From Piezodorus guildinii (Eukaryota > Arthropoda > Insecta > Hemiptera > Pentatomidae), in the NCBI GenBank assembly GCA_023052935.1, contig CM041295.1:17608880-17672879 (forward strand): a stretch of DNA of 64,000 bases, read 5' to 3'. Under the pieces are notes generated by a model, which searched no databases, was not told where the DNA came from, and worked only from the letters and a program-made list of their open reading frames with translations. A program made the position numbers and the translations under genes. Shown in pieces: positions 30,800-41,126 of this stretch; within the stretch, counting starts at the first letter, position 1; each line of letters starts with the position of its first letter.

Positions 30800-31200
30800 G
30801 GGGGGGGGTAGTGGACGAAATCTAGAAAATGACAACCTACTTAAAAGCGATAAAAAACTATAAATTATCCCAAGACTCTTGGAGAAAATCGATGATTCTT
30901 CGAGCATATAAAAAGGAGAGAACTAGACTAACCAAATGGAGCTTTGCTCATTTCGATAACAAAAAGATTAAGAATCAACAGATCAGGGATATACAAAAAG
31001 CCACAAGAAAAATGAATATATCTGAAGAAGATATTCAAGACAGAGATACTTTTGGAAATAAAATAAAAAATTCAAGCGCTTTCAAGAGGAAGAAATAACC
31101 AAACGTGGAAGAATCTTCAGCGAGGCGCAAAGAGAAGAGCAAAGCCCTAGAATGAAATGACCCCAAAAGCGATAGAATAAAATAAATAATAAATAATAAT
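30800..31200 (+). pseudogene. LINE C-terminal fragment with (AAT)n tail
   Basis: The frame 30829-31098 (89 codons) reads KNYKLSQDSWRKSMILRAYK and MNISEEDIQDRDTFGNKI, followed after a one-base disruption by GRIFSEAQREEQS. This basic tail type closes RTE-like and related LINE ORF2 proteins. The unit ends in (AATAAAT)n at 31170-31200, a simple-repeat tail like those of RTE elements. The catalytic parts are absent. Confidence 0.55.
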
Positions 31201-31204
31201 AGGC

Positions 31205-31927
31205 TTAGCGAACCCGAAGGTTCGATGCCGATACCACCAAATTCCGCCTACACAGACTCGTCCAATACTCACCATTCAAGTCCAAGCTCCCGAGATCAGC
31301 CTTAACGCAATCCTCCCATCTTCGCTTCGGCCTACCTTTCGGACGCCTACCAGCCGGATCAGCAAATACCAACTTTCTCGGAATCCGCTCGTCATCGAGC
31401 CCAACTACTTTACTCGCCCATTTGAGTCTCCGCGATGCAATCAGCTCAATTATATTCACAGGATGCAAGTTCCGCAATTCCGCGTTATGCAACCTTCTAA
31501 ACTCTCCAGTGGCCCCATCTCTCTTTGGACCAAATATTTTACGCAATACCTTATTTTCGAAAACCTTAAGCCGTTGTTCATCCTTTAAAGTAAGCGGCCA
31601 CGTTTCACATCCGTAAAGAACCGTTGGAAGAATAATAGTTTTATAAATTCTAATCTTTAAGTTTTTAGATAGAAGCCGCGAACTAAGTAACTTAGCAACT
31701 GAATAATAACACGCATTTCGCACCTTTAACCGGGACTTTATTTGTTCCTGGATTTCATTTTTTCTAGTTATAATTGAACCTAAATACTTGAATTTCTCTA
31801 CGTGTTCAAAAGTATGACCTGATACATCAATATCACCAAGATCGACACCGTTTCTGCTACTAATCATATACTTCGTTTTATCGGTATTTAATTCGAGTCC
31901 TATTTCTTTACCGGTTTTTATTAACAC
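31205..31927 (-). pseudogene. RTE-like LINE reverse transcriptase C-terminal part
   Basis: 240 open codons on the minus strand. They carry the RT thumb and tail of RTE-type elements: LELNTDKTKYMI, KFKYLGSIIT, RNACYYSVAKLLSSRLLS, KTIILPTVLYGCETW, RLKVFENKVLRKIFGPKRD, LKWASKVVGLD and GRRPKGRPKRRWEDCV. The upstream palm with the YADD box is missing, so it is 5'-truncated at about 31927. It faces the plus-strand LINE fragment ending at 31200 tail to tail. Open reading over its whole length suggests a fairly recent insertion. Another piece of an RTE-like element is at 37249. Confidence 0.85.
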
Positions 31928-32019
31928 ACATCCCGGAATATTCTACCTATAGTAAAATACGTGCAGTTTTTACAGAAGTCTATTTTTAATGTCATAAAAA
32001 AAAAAAAAAAAAAAAAAAG

Positions 32020-32130
32020 CACTCTTAGAGATGAACCCTGATGAAGGCCTAATTCATTCCGAAACGTCGGCACACGTATATAATAATTTGTCCTTATCTT
32101 TATATTATTTCTTGATGACCGCACCCCCTA
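32020..32130 (+). repeat. Penelope-like terminal motif with hammerhead-like core
   Basis: After an A24 run, CCCTGATGAAGGCC, a loop, TTCC and GAAACGTCGGCAC are followed by TTTCTTGATGACCGCACCCC. The same order (CTGATGA, GAAACGT, then ATGACCGC and ACCC about 60-70 bp later) is present in both arms of the palindrome at 32373-32645, so this is a diverged member of that family. Confidence 0.5.
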
Positions 32131-32372
32131 TGTAACATCTAAAAATTAAATTAAAAAAATAATTAAATAAATGTATATAAAAAAAGTGCACATTATCCAA
32201 CATTGTGAAACCATTGCCATAGGAAAAGTAATAGATAATTTTTTTCCGGACAGTGTGTTCCTTATTAAAGTAATTGTGCATGACAACGATGGTATTTTAA
32301 ATTCTTTACCAACTGAAAAAATAATTAATTGAAAATAAATTTATTTTAAATAGCTGTTTAATCTAAATATAA

Positions 32373-32645
32373 AATTACTGTAAGGAATTAGTCCGGGTGG
32401 CGGTCATTAAATGAAACAACTAAATAGTTTCAACTATTTTATTGTTTGCCAACGTTTCGACCCCCTTTGTGGGTCATCATCAGGGCGCATGGTGGGAGAA
32501 TGGAAAACGAGTTTCCATTCTCCCACCATGCGCCCTGATGATGACCCACAAAGGGGGTCGAAACGTTGGCAAACAATAAAATAGTTGAAACTATTTAGTT
32601 GTTTCATTTAATGACCGCCACCCGGACTAATTCCTTCCAGTAATT
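32373..32645. repeat. Near-perfect 134-bp inverted repeat with 5-bp spacer
   Basis: Arms 32373-32506 and 32512-32645 are reverse complements with one mismatch seen (32381), separated by ACGAG. Each arm contains CCTGATGATGACCC, ACAAAGG, GGGTC and GAAACGTTGGC: a CTGATGA core, a 5-bp stem GACCC/GGGTC and GAAAC, then CATTTAATGACCGCCACCCG at the outer side. An RNA from either strand would fold into a 134-bp hairpin. Penelope-like elements often have terminal repeats in inverted arrangement, which is the likeliest source. No RT or GIY-YIG coding sequence is nearby. Confidence 0.9.
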
Positions 32646-33027
32646 CTCAACGGTCAACTAATTACATCCACAATAAATATAAAATTGTTCACACCTCATA
32701 AGCATGCTGAATAAATGTTAAGATAAAAAACAAAACAAAAATCTTTATTAAATAAGACTAATAAATAAATTTATGTGTCTAAACGAATTGAACACAAATT
32801 AAAAGGTTTTTAATTTTAAAAATAATTACGGACCTGGCTTGTATAGTTTCAATCACTGAAACATGCTCACCTGAAACAAAAGAAAATTAAATTAAATTTA
32901 AACAGACTTATCTCTTACTTATACACACACACACACACATGCACACGTATACAATATCATAAGTGAAGAAATGATGTGAGCCCCTGTCTGTGTGGGGTAA
33001 GTCTAGCGCAAAAAAGGAAAACACGCA
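32646..33027. other. No gene seen
   Basis: AT-rich sequence with a short (CA)n at about 32922-32940. Nothing recognised. Confidence 0.4.
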
Positions 33028-33560
33028 AGAAACTTAAATTTCATATTTAAGACAACTATACGCCCGAGATGTTACAGCAACTTTTTCACTAAATCGGCTG
33101 ACCGATAATGCTACTTCATCCCATGCATTTTGCACGTTTTTACGAATTTCTAAAAAAAGGGTTCAAACGATTTTGACTAAACTTGCTTTATAGAGGTAAA
33201 GTTTAATGACCTTTAATATCATGTAGATTCTGATTAATATAGTTTGACAGAGCTATAATTTTATGGATTTACCTATAACATCTTATAAGGACTGATAAAG
33301 AACGGCTAAATGTAAAAGTTGAACGGATTTTATGAATAACTAAAGGAGAAAGGATCAAAACTATTTATTTAATGAAATTTTTGGTTTTCTCAACATGAGA
33401 AGAGCAATATGGACGTATAATAAACTGTTGGACAGTGAACGAATGTGAAGTGACAATATTACTGAACTAAATAAACGTTTTATTTAAATTAACTTTTTAA
33501 AATTTTTAAATTAAAATATATTTAAGTGCTACCACTACCACTGGGTTGCTTTTTCAAATG
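33028..33560 (-). repeat. R repeat, inverted copy, interrupted by a Jockey fragment
   Basis: The reverse complement carries TCTTAAATATGAAATTTAAG, GTGCAAAATGCATGGGATG and ATCCGTTCAACTTTTACA. The family start (GATAAGTGAAAGTCGTGTGC) is found only after the Jockey fragment, at 34160-34235. Confidence 0.7.
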
Positions 33561-33597
33561 CTTATCTATGACAATTATTGTAATTCAGCCATTTTAC

Positions 33598-34101
33598 TCA
33601 ATTCAACAACGATTTTTATTCAGTAAAATTACAATCTGTCCCAATTAGGACATCAATAGTAGTGCTGAAAGATATCATACATACTACATTCATACAATAT
33701 TTACACGGCATAAAATTCCAATAAAATATATATACAATAATGAATCAATACAATAAAGTCAAGAAATCACTCATACCTATATACACCTACACACACTCAT
33801 TCATACATCACATTGAGTGGAGAATCTAGCCAGTACTTGATCTCCAATATATACATATTTACAAAAGATAGCGGGGCCACTGCCGTTTCAACCTTCTAGG
33901 ATGGTTGTATGGAAGAGTGGATAGGGATTGAGCTAGAGGATTAGGATGATGAATGAGGTTCTGGTGGAATCAGGAAAATTTGGATGGAATTAGGTCCGAA
34001 ATAAATGGAACATTAAGGTCGTGGTGCAAGGTATGGTTGGAGACAAAATAAGGAGCATTTACTATTGTACGGAGGACTTTGGATTGAAAGGATTGAATGC
34101 G
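33598..34101 (-). pseudogene. Jockey copy-A-type 3' fragment
   Basis: Reverse complement of the last ~80 codons of ORF2 and the 3' UTR of copy A, from AATAAAAATCGTTGTTGAA (33598-33622) to CGCATTCAATCCTTTCAATC (34101), with few differences. 5'-truncated, inserted in an R repeat. Its closeness to copy A suggests the same active source. Confidence 0.9.
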
Positions 34102-34139
34102 TTATTTTACTAATTGTATTTGTATATACAGTTGTAAAA

Positions 34140-34235
34140 ACCAATAAAATATGTTTAAAAAAATATATTTAATAGTTCTTAAATTTATTTTAACAGCCGA
34201 GATAAGTGAAAGTCGTGTGCACCATATTTTTTTAT
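34140..34235 (-). repeat. R repeat, remainder of the interrupted inverted copy
   Basis: Ends ACAGCCGAGATAAGTGAAAG, TCGTGTGCACCATAT, the reverse complement of the family start. It completes the copy at 33028-33560. Confidence 0.65.
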
Positions 34236-35203
34236 ATAGAGAGATATTTTAAAGAAAACTCAAAATCCTGCATTATATTGAAGACGATCCATTGCTAGTG
34301 AGCCTTGTTATGCTCCTCCACAGATCGAAGCATTATTTCATTCGGGAAATGAATGGCAAGCTTTCTCAAGTAAAGTAGCCCATCCCGGACTAGTAGACCA
34401 CTTCATTAACTCCCTCCTCCCTCCTTGCATGACCGTTCTCATTACCTAAGGGTCGCACATGGATTGGATTTCCATCGAGAACCAGGATTACCAAGACGAA
34501 CCCTCATGATGCACCTCGAGGTGAAGTTTCCCCTGATATCCACCCCCGATCAGATCGATCATACAGGCCCCTAACGCCATAATCTGGTTAGGGAGGGGTG
34601 CCCTACGTAATCGGGTTAGTATTTCCTAAAATAATTATTTCGTTACATTTGTTTCGGGGGGACGCATATGTGACCCCGGGTGGATCATGGCGACGCGAGA
34701 TTGTCCCTATTGTTTTATGATATTGAAACCTTGAATATGTTGGCGCATAAATAACGGGACTGTGTGAGAGCATAAATGTATCATCGCCTGTGAGAAAATG
34801 ATGGAATCCATTCACTAATGGAAAACACAGTGATAAATTTGAACCATGTGCTTAGCCTCAGCAAACAAGTGTATTGATGAATCATACTTTAAGTCGATTA
34901 TCGATATATTTCATCCATTGTGCAAGTCAGTAAAATTCAGTCCTGAAAAAAATAATTTTGTTTGGGTGTATCTATGTGTGGTAAATCAAATACCACACTA
35001 AAAACGAAACTTTTTGATAAAGCAACTCTCTTCCCGACGCAAGAATCGCAAAAAATCATAAAAATGTAAAGAGGGAGAGAGGATTTGTTTTGTTTTTTGG
35101 TTGATAACAAAGATTCATTATTGAAAATAATAAAAAAAAAATCAGGCCTAATTTTCCTACCTTAAATATTGCTCAATTTCTTCTGGATATAAAGAATAAT
35201 TTT
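34236..35203. other. Higher-GC stretch, no gene assigned
   Basis: 34260-34830 has balanced composition and no transposon motif. The longest minus frame (34603-34815, 70 codons) has no recognised family. The block ACCACACTAAAAACGAAACTTT with CTCTCTTCCCGACGCAAGAA (34993-35045) recurs in diverged form at 59737-59790 inside the large R repeat copy. Confidence 0.35.
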
Positions 35204-35450
35204 TTTTTTTTTTATTTATTCGTGAATATTACAGTTTGTCACAATGGACAATAATAATATTGCTAAAGGATCCCATTCATACAATATTTACAAGATAAAC
35301 AAAAGAAATGTTAAATTACATAAAATGAAACCAAACTAAATAAACGTATACAATAACAAAATTTGTAGATAAAATAAATAGAAATAAATGAAGTTAACAA
35401 ATAAATAAACAAAAAACAAAACATGTCACATTCATACGTATGTACAATAA
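35204..35450 (-). repeat. Jockey-type 3' UTR fragment, minus strand
   Basis: The T-run at the left is followed by the reverse complement of the AT-rich 3' UTR seen in the 3045-3600 fragment (ATTACAGTTTGTC, AATAATAATATTGCTA, GTTAACAAATAAATAAACAA). It stops before coding sequence, so only the 3' UTR was copied. Confidence 0.75.
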
Positions 35451-36789
35451 AAGAATAAAAAAAATAAATAATAATAATAAAAAAAAAAACAGAAAGGTGT
35501 TATTCACAAATTTGTCTTTTATGCTCCTCTGTACTGAAGATTTTTTTTCGAATTGTACAAAGTGGTGGAAATATAAAAAAAAAATTAACTTGCGTTTTAA
35601 GAAACTTAAAGTTTTTAGATGACCGACAAATGAGTAGAAAATTAATTTTTTAACCTATGATACACCCTCTCTAGAGAAAGTGGTAATACGCACCGAGAAT
35701 ACCTGAACCAGCTATACCTTATAAGAAATATCTGATAGTGGCTTAATAGACGGTCTTATAGAGCGCTAGTCAGGCGCGCGTTTTGAAAAACAGCTATCAT
35801 CCAATCATTTTGAAGTAAAATGATTGAAAATGTTTCATAAGTAATGTAATTCTGAATTTTTGGAAATAAATGATTGTTTACACATGTTTCAATGATATAA
35901 GTCAAATGCAAGATTTTCGAAAAAAAAAAAGAGTTTTTATTTTGAGAATCATGATCATATCATTTTTACATGCTATTGATTTCTAAGAATCAGAGAAAAA
36001 ATTTCATTAGTTAATTTCAAATTTTACTATTTAAAAAAATAGGGTTAGCTAAAAAATCTCGAAATTTAGGTAAATTTTATTATTCGACACCAAATTGAAC
36101 CCTCAAGTTTGAGTCCACAAAGCCGCGGGGACAGATTTACCATCCTTACCCGGCTGTATCCTTTCCCCAAATTGAGCATGTGATTCTTATTAATAGCCAA
36201 TGCTTTAAAAATGATTTCCTAATGAAATAATAATAAGCACTAGACGACGCCGCTAACGGGATATACAGAATAGAAGAATAAAATTAATTATATTACGTTT
36301 CAGATCTGTCAACGTTTATATCATATTATATATTATATAAATAATTTGTGCATAATATGTATAGGAGCAAAGATCTGGTGGCAAGATTTTATAACTATAG
36401 GTCACCAGAATTTAATTCGTGAATCACTCATCTGTCCCTAAGAGCATTTCGTATTATGTCACATGACATATGATAACAATATATCAAACGTCACATCGCT
36501 ATAAGGATAATTCCTTCTATAATAGCATTATCTCCTGGACATAACGATTTGGCCCATTAGCGACGAGGGGTACCAACCGACCGAGAAAATAAATTACACT
36601 CCGGGACGTGGGATTCTAACCCGCTGTGTCCGGGCTCCGGGCTAAGCTGGGATTTCCCTCTATGACAAACTCTCCAACTTTCCAAATTATCTCAAACGAA
36701 TATCGAAGAGATGCTGAGGCGGAGAGGTCTCGAAAGATTATCTCAATAGAGGATGGTTGTATCAATTGCTCCCGACAAAGGCCCCAGGC
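35451..36789. other. No gene seen
   Basis: AT-rich to about 36360, then more balanced. No supported frame. Confidence 0.35.
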
Positions 36790-36915
36790 ACCCCACTCTA
36801 ATTAGAGTAGCCTGTCACTCTAAACACTTTTTATCGATGCTTATCGCTAAAGTGGGAGGGGGTGGTGCTTGTTTTATTATTTTTAATTGTTTTAATGGCT
36901 GTTTAGAACCTTTGG
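36790..36915 (+). repeat. Dispersed repeat, duplicated at 38985-39100
   Basis: Both copies carry TAATTAGAG(T/A)A, CCTGTCACTCT, TTTTTATCGAT, CTTATC and TTGTTTTATTATTTTTAATT, then GCTGTTTAGAA or ACTGTTTAGAA. The copies are direct, about 2.2 kb apart, with a SINE and an RTE-like fragment between them. Confidence 0.75.
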
Positions 36916-37248
36916 CCGCGCTCTGTGAGGAGCTGGGTCCGAAAAAAAAAACCCTGGGGCACACAACATTCCCTTATCTAACCAATCGAAATCAATTTAT
37001 AATTTTTTTAAATAAACTTTTAATCAATTCCACTTACCAATTGTTGTGCCTAAGTTGTAGATATCAATATATATTTAGTTGTAAGACATGAATGAATAGT
37101 GTTATTGCCAATGTTTAAATTGTATTAAGGTTAACATTGATATCGTTCCCACGATAGTTGATATAATCCGTCCTCGTTCCTTTTTTGTGAATCAGAATAA
37201 GTATCGATTCTTTCCATTATTCGGACATTTTTTCATTTTCCAGATCTT

Positions 37249-37690
37249 TTAAACTAAAAAATGTATTTTGGAAACGCCCAATTCCCCACAAGCCTTGATT
37301 AATTCATTCGTGATATTATCATTTCCAGCTGCTTTATAATGTTTTGATTTTCCTATCGCCATTTTGACTTCCTCTTTACTCGGTGCGTCAATCCACGGTT
37401 CAGCGCTCTGACATTCAGAGTCAGGAGATTGATTACTATTTTCCGCCTTTAGAATGCCGTTGAAGTGTTGTTTAAATTTATTTAATATCTCAGTCGGATC
37501 CGCAATTATAATTTTATTTGCATGTTTAACCCTATTCAATTGGGTTCAAATTTTTCACGCGATTTTTTTATAACTTTGTATTTCTGTATTATGTTATTTT
37601 CGCTTCCGTGATTTTCCATTTCTATTATTTTGCCTTTATCACACTCTCTTTTTTTATTTTTTAAAGAATTTCGAAGTCTCATTTTTTATT
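37249..37690 (-). pseudogene. RTE-like LINE fragment (EN-RT linker and start of RT)
   Basis: The minus frame 37539-37249 reads EILNKFKQHFNGIL, PWIDAPSKEEVKMAI and HYKAAGNDNITNELIKA. This is the segment just before the RT fingers in RTE-type ORF2 (the 'SxEEVxxAI...KAAGxDxI' pattern). The preceding part to 37690, in another frame, is Lys/Glu-rich and coding-like. It breaks off at 37249 before the palm. Decayed. Confidence 0.7.
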
Positions 37691-37726
37691 CTCCGAAAGT
37701 AAGCCACGTTATCGCTTGGATTATTT

Positions 37727-38033
37727 AAGGAATTTAGTGGGGGATCACTTGTAGCTGGGTGGCTAGCGTAACAGCCTCCCATGCTAAAGGTCACGGGTTC
37801 AAATCCGCAGGTGGTCCTAGGATTTTTTAATGAGAGTAAAAAATCCTTAGTTACGCCGTCCTTCGGAGGGGACGTTAAAAGGTGGTCCCGAGCCTGTGCG
37901 ATGTCAGGTACTCGTTAAAGATCCCTATCCTAATAAAACCTGGATAGGCAAAATTTAGGACTCCCACTGTAGCATCGTCCGATTAGCCATAGTAGCATAA
38001 AGTGACGTTAAATAAATAAACAAAGGAATTTAG
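37727..38033 (+). mobile_element. tRNA-headed SINE, type 3, with 11-bp target duplication
   Basis: Body 37738-38022. The head is GGATCACTTGTAGCTGGG, TGGCTAGCGTAACAG and the B-box-like GGTCACGGGTTCAAATCC. The 3' part has GTGCGATGTCAGGTACTCG and AGCATCGTCCGATTAGCC, ending GTTAAATAAATAAACAAA. AAGGAATTTAG at 37727-37737 is repeated at 38023-38033. The sister copy at 18514-18800 has the same length and layout. Confidence 0.93.
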
Positions 38034-38089
38034 TTTAGCGGTTTTTCTTTTTTCACACATATTTTGACAATCCCCATCAAACTTACCCC

Positions 38090-38385
38090 CATCGACTTGT
38101 TCTTTTAATTTGGGTAGGCGGAATTTGGTCGTATCGTCATCGAACATCGAAATCGTTAGAGCCGTTTTTGAGAAAATTGTAAATATGTGCAAAATGCATG
38201 GAATAAAGTGTCTTGTGCTTCGTCCATTTTTCCGGCACACATCCTTTTTAAATATCAAATTCTTGTTTTATACAACTTATTAAGCTAGACATGACACACA
38301 CGTATAACTTATTGTGGGGCTTAGTATTTTTGGAACCCTAAAAGCGTATTTCCATTCAAAACTCGAATTCGAAAATCCCGATGTT
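38090..38385 (+). repeat. R repeat 3' part, plus strand
   Basis: Contains TCGTTAGAGCCGTTTTTGAG, GTGCAAAATGCATGGAATAA, TTTTTAAATATCAAATTCT, a short CA tract and GTATTTCCATTCAAAACTCG. The start of the family is missing. Confidence 0.65.
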
Positions 38386-38489
38386 TTTAATTCATATGTA
38401 ATTATAATAATCATAACATAATACCCCTTATTATGTAATTCATGCATAGATAAGGAAAATAAAAAGAGGGAAACACAAGAAATGTAGAA

Positions 38490-38790
38490 GAGAGAGAAAA
38501 GTAATACAGATTTGTTGTATACCATTGGAAAATTATATATTTTAGAAAAAAATATGTTATATAACATAATAAGTTGTAGATGCTAATGGAGGTTTAGAAA
38601 AACCGGGTACCATTCTGAGTTTACTGTAATAATAAGAATTCCTAATGTATTATTAAATATAAAATAAATATTTTTATTACACTCCATGTAATTCTTTTAA
38701 CATTTTTTTTTTTTTATTAAAAACTCCTTAAAATGATTTTAACAAGGGAGGTATGTGAAAGTTAGTTAATTTTGTGCATTTTATTTTATT
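38490..38790 (-). repeat. R repeat 5' part, minus strand
   Basis: Carries TACCATTGGAAAATTATA (the CAACGGTATA equivalent) and ends TTTTAACAAGGGAGGTATGT with GAAAGTTAG, the reverse complement of the family start. Together with 38090-38385 it forms a rearranged, head-inverted copy. Confidence 0.55.
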
Positions 38791-40802
38791 TTTTGTAAAC
38801 TATTGTTTAACTTTCACTATATTGATTATTCTGTAAACTTAAATTATAATATATGTTTAATCCTACCATATTAGAGTTTATTAATGACAAAAAAAAAAAA
38901 TAATAATAATAATAAACAGAGCTTGTATAGACAAAAATACGATTTTAGATTTCTTATCCCACAAGCGCGTGACACCGTTCGGCGCGCACTTTAATTAGAG
39001 AAACCTGTCACTCTGAACAGTTTTTATCGATACTTATCATTAAGAGGGGGCTTGTTTTATTATTTTTAATTATTTTAATGACTGTTTAGAAGTAGGTATA
39101 ATGGTACCGCTACAGGCCTCCGGGGAGTAAAAGGAAAAAAAAAAGTCTGGCCGTCTTAATCAGTAATTGTAGCATCATGTTTTCATTCGTGCGTTCGTTA
39201 TCTTTCCTGTATCAATGATGTGTTTCAGTCACACTATTTACGACTTCTGACCTCACGAAAAGAGAAGGTGCACCTTGATAAAAAATGTAATATATTCATT
39301 TTTTTTATCTTTACGATTACTTGATACTTATTGTTTAATTTTAATATTTTTATTTGAATACTTGGTCAAATTATATCGTACTATATGAGCATCTTTACAA
39401 CACAATTCTATGTGCTATATATTTTTCCATCTTTTCAATGTTTTACTTACCTTCCTGTTTTGGTTTATTATTTTCAATATTAAAACTTTGTAATCGAATA
39501 AAAAAAAAACAATAATAAAAAAATTAACCCCACTCAAAATATAAGGGCTTACGTTTAAAGATATGTAGAAAACGAAAAACGAATAAAAAAAAAAAACACA
39601 CAGTGGGCTAAATCACCAATTTAGGAGGACAAAAGTCAAGTCAAAAGCTGGGAATTTTCTAGTGCTTCACCTTTTAATTATTAGTTGGCAAGTCCCTTAA
39701 TACTAATATTTCCCACGATACCGTGTTTACAAATAAATAGTAAATGAATGAATCATCCCTGTTCACAGAAGTGCCTAATAACCAACAGTGGGATTATTTT
39801 TATTCGATGGTCATTTATTCTGTTTAAGGTGTATTTAGAGCAAAGTCTTTTTGCTTTTATTTAACAATGGGCATTGCTAAGACAGGTAAGACATTATATT
39901 TCCAAACTCGTTATTGAATATAAATTGCAATCTCACCTGTAGAGTTGATTTAACAATTTGTAAATGTATGCCCTTATTCAATAACGAAAAACTATATAAC
40001 CCCCAAGTTACCCCAAGGATTTGTTTTACCAATCCTTCTCGTCTTTAAATATTACAAAGATTTTTTGCGTTTTGGGTGATACATAATTTTTTTCAGAAAC
40101 AACACTACGAATCAAAAATTTTACAATCTATAATTTCAAGAATTTCCTAAACCATATAAAATACATCTATTAGCAGATTTTAGCAACTCCGAGTCATAAT
40201 TAGATTTTTTGTATTGTTTTTCCCGTATTCTGGCACTTCAAACCTAAAATATAGGGGAGTTTTAAATTTTAGCAAATAAATTTGATCTTTGACCACGGTG
40301 CGCTCGCTAATCGTGTCAAAAAATTAATTAGTTTTTATAATTTTTTTTAAATATTTTTTTCCGTAATCTGGGACCTCAGAGGTTAAATGTAGACAAGTTT
40401 CAGAATTTTGTCTACCTAAATCGGTCATATTGCCCTCTGTGCGTCGTCCGCCGTAAGCCGTACGTCGCTTTTCCCAGACCACTTTTTTTTTAAATTTTCA
40501 CAAACATACTAGGGCATCCAACGATGAGTCTAACACTTTGCCATTAATATCAGAACAATTTTAAAGTGACGGCTGATTAAATGTGATTTAATTCAATAAC
40601 TCTTTAATTTTTGAAGATAGAGAAAAAAATAACAAAATTTTTTAACCAAGATACCTCGGGTGGAGAAAAACTGTATTGACTTTTAATATCAGGACCCGGC
40701 GACGATTAAAAAAAAACAAAAACCAACATTGGATTCTTGTCTTCATATACGCTTTTTTATTTATTTTCTACAAAACGGAAACATAATCATTTAAATAAGT
40801 CT
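38791..40802. other. No gene seen; two short repeat pieces
   Basis: 38985-39100 duplicates 36790-36915. 39590-39671 (CACAGTGGGCTAAATCACCA, CAAAAGTCAAGTCAAAAG, AGTGCTTCACC) duplicates 63925-64000. 39530-39590 resembles 62690-62760. The rest is AT-rich without supported frames. Confidence 0.4.
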
Positions 40803-41126
40803 AGAAATGAGCAGTTGGTTCTGCGCATGCGCATGTGTATAGCGGTCATCTTTCAAGTCGGCTCTTGGATTTCTTGCTTTTTCAGTTGGATATCACTTCA
40901 GAACAGTCTTGAAAACATCACCAGGCTTCAGGATAACAACAACAGTAAATATTGGAGCAAACAACGGTAAGTTGGGTTACAATTTACACTGTAAAGTGAA
41001 TGCTGAGTCACCTCTTCATATCAGCTGATTGCCAATAGCTAGGCAAGGCTGGTCTTGCTTAAGTTTTCTTAAGTTATTTTTTTCCCCCCACATCTGGTTA
41101 TTATTTAATTATTTTCCTTACATGAA

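Noticed and set aside
31921..32124. 67-codon minus frame near 32 kb
   Set aside because: It crosses a 24-base homopolymer and the hammerhead-like motif; no protein family resemblance.
40737..40970. 77-codon frame before Jockey copy B
   Set aside because: It starts outside the element and reads through the target duplication into the 5' UTR. The equivalent region of copy A is not open in the same way.
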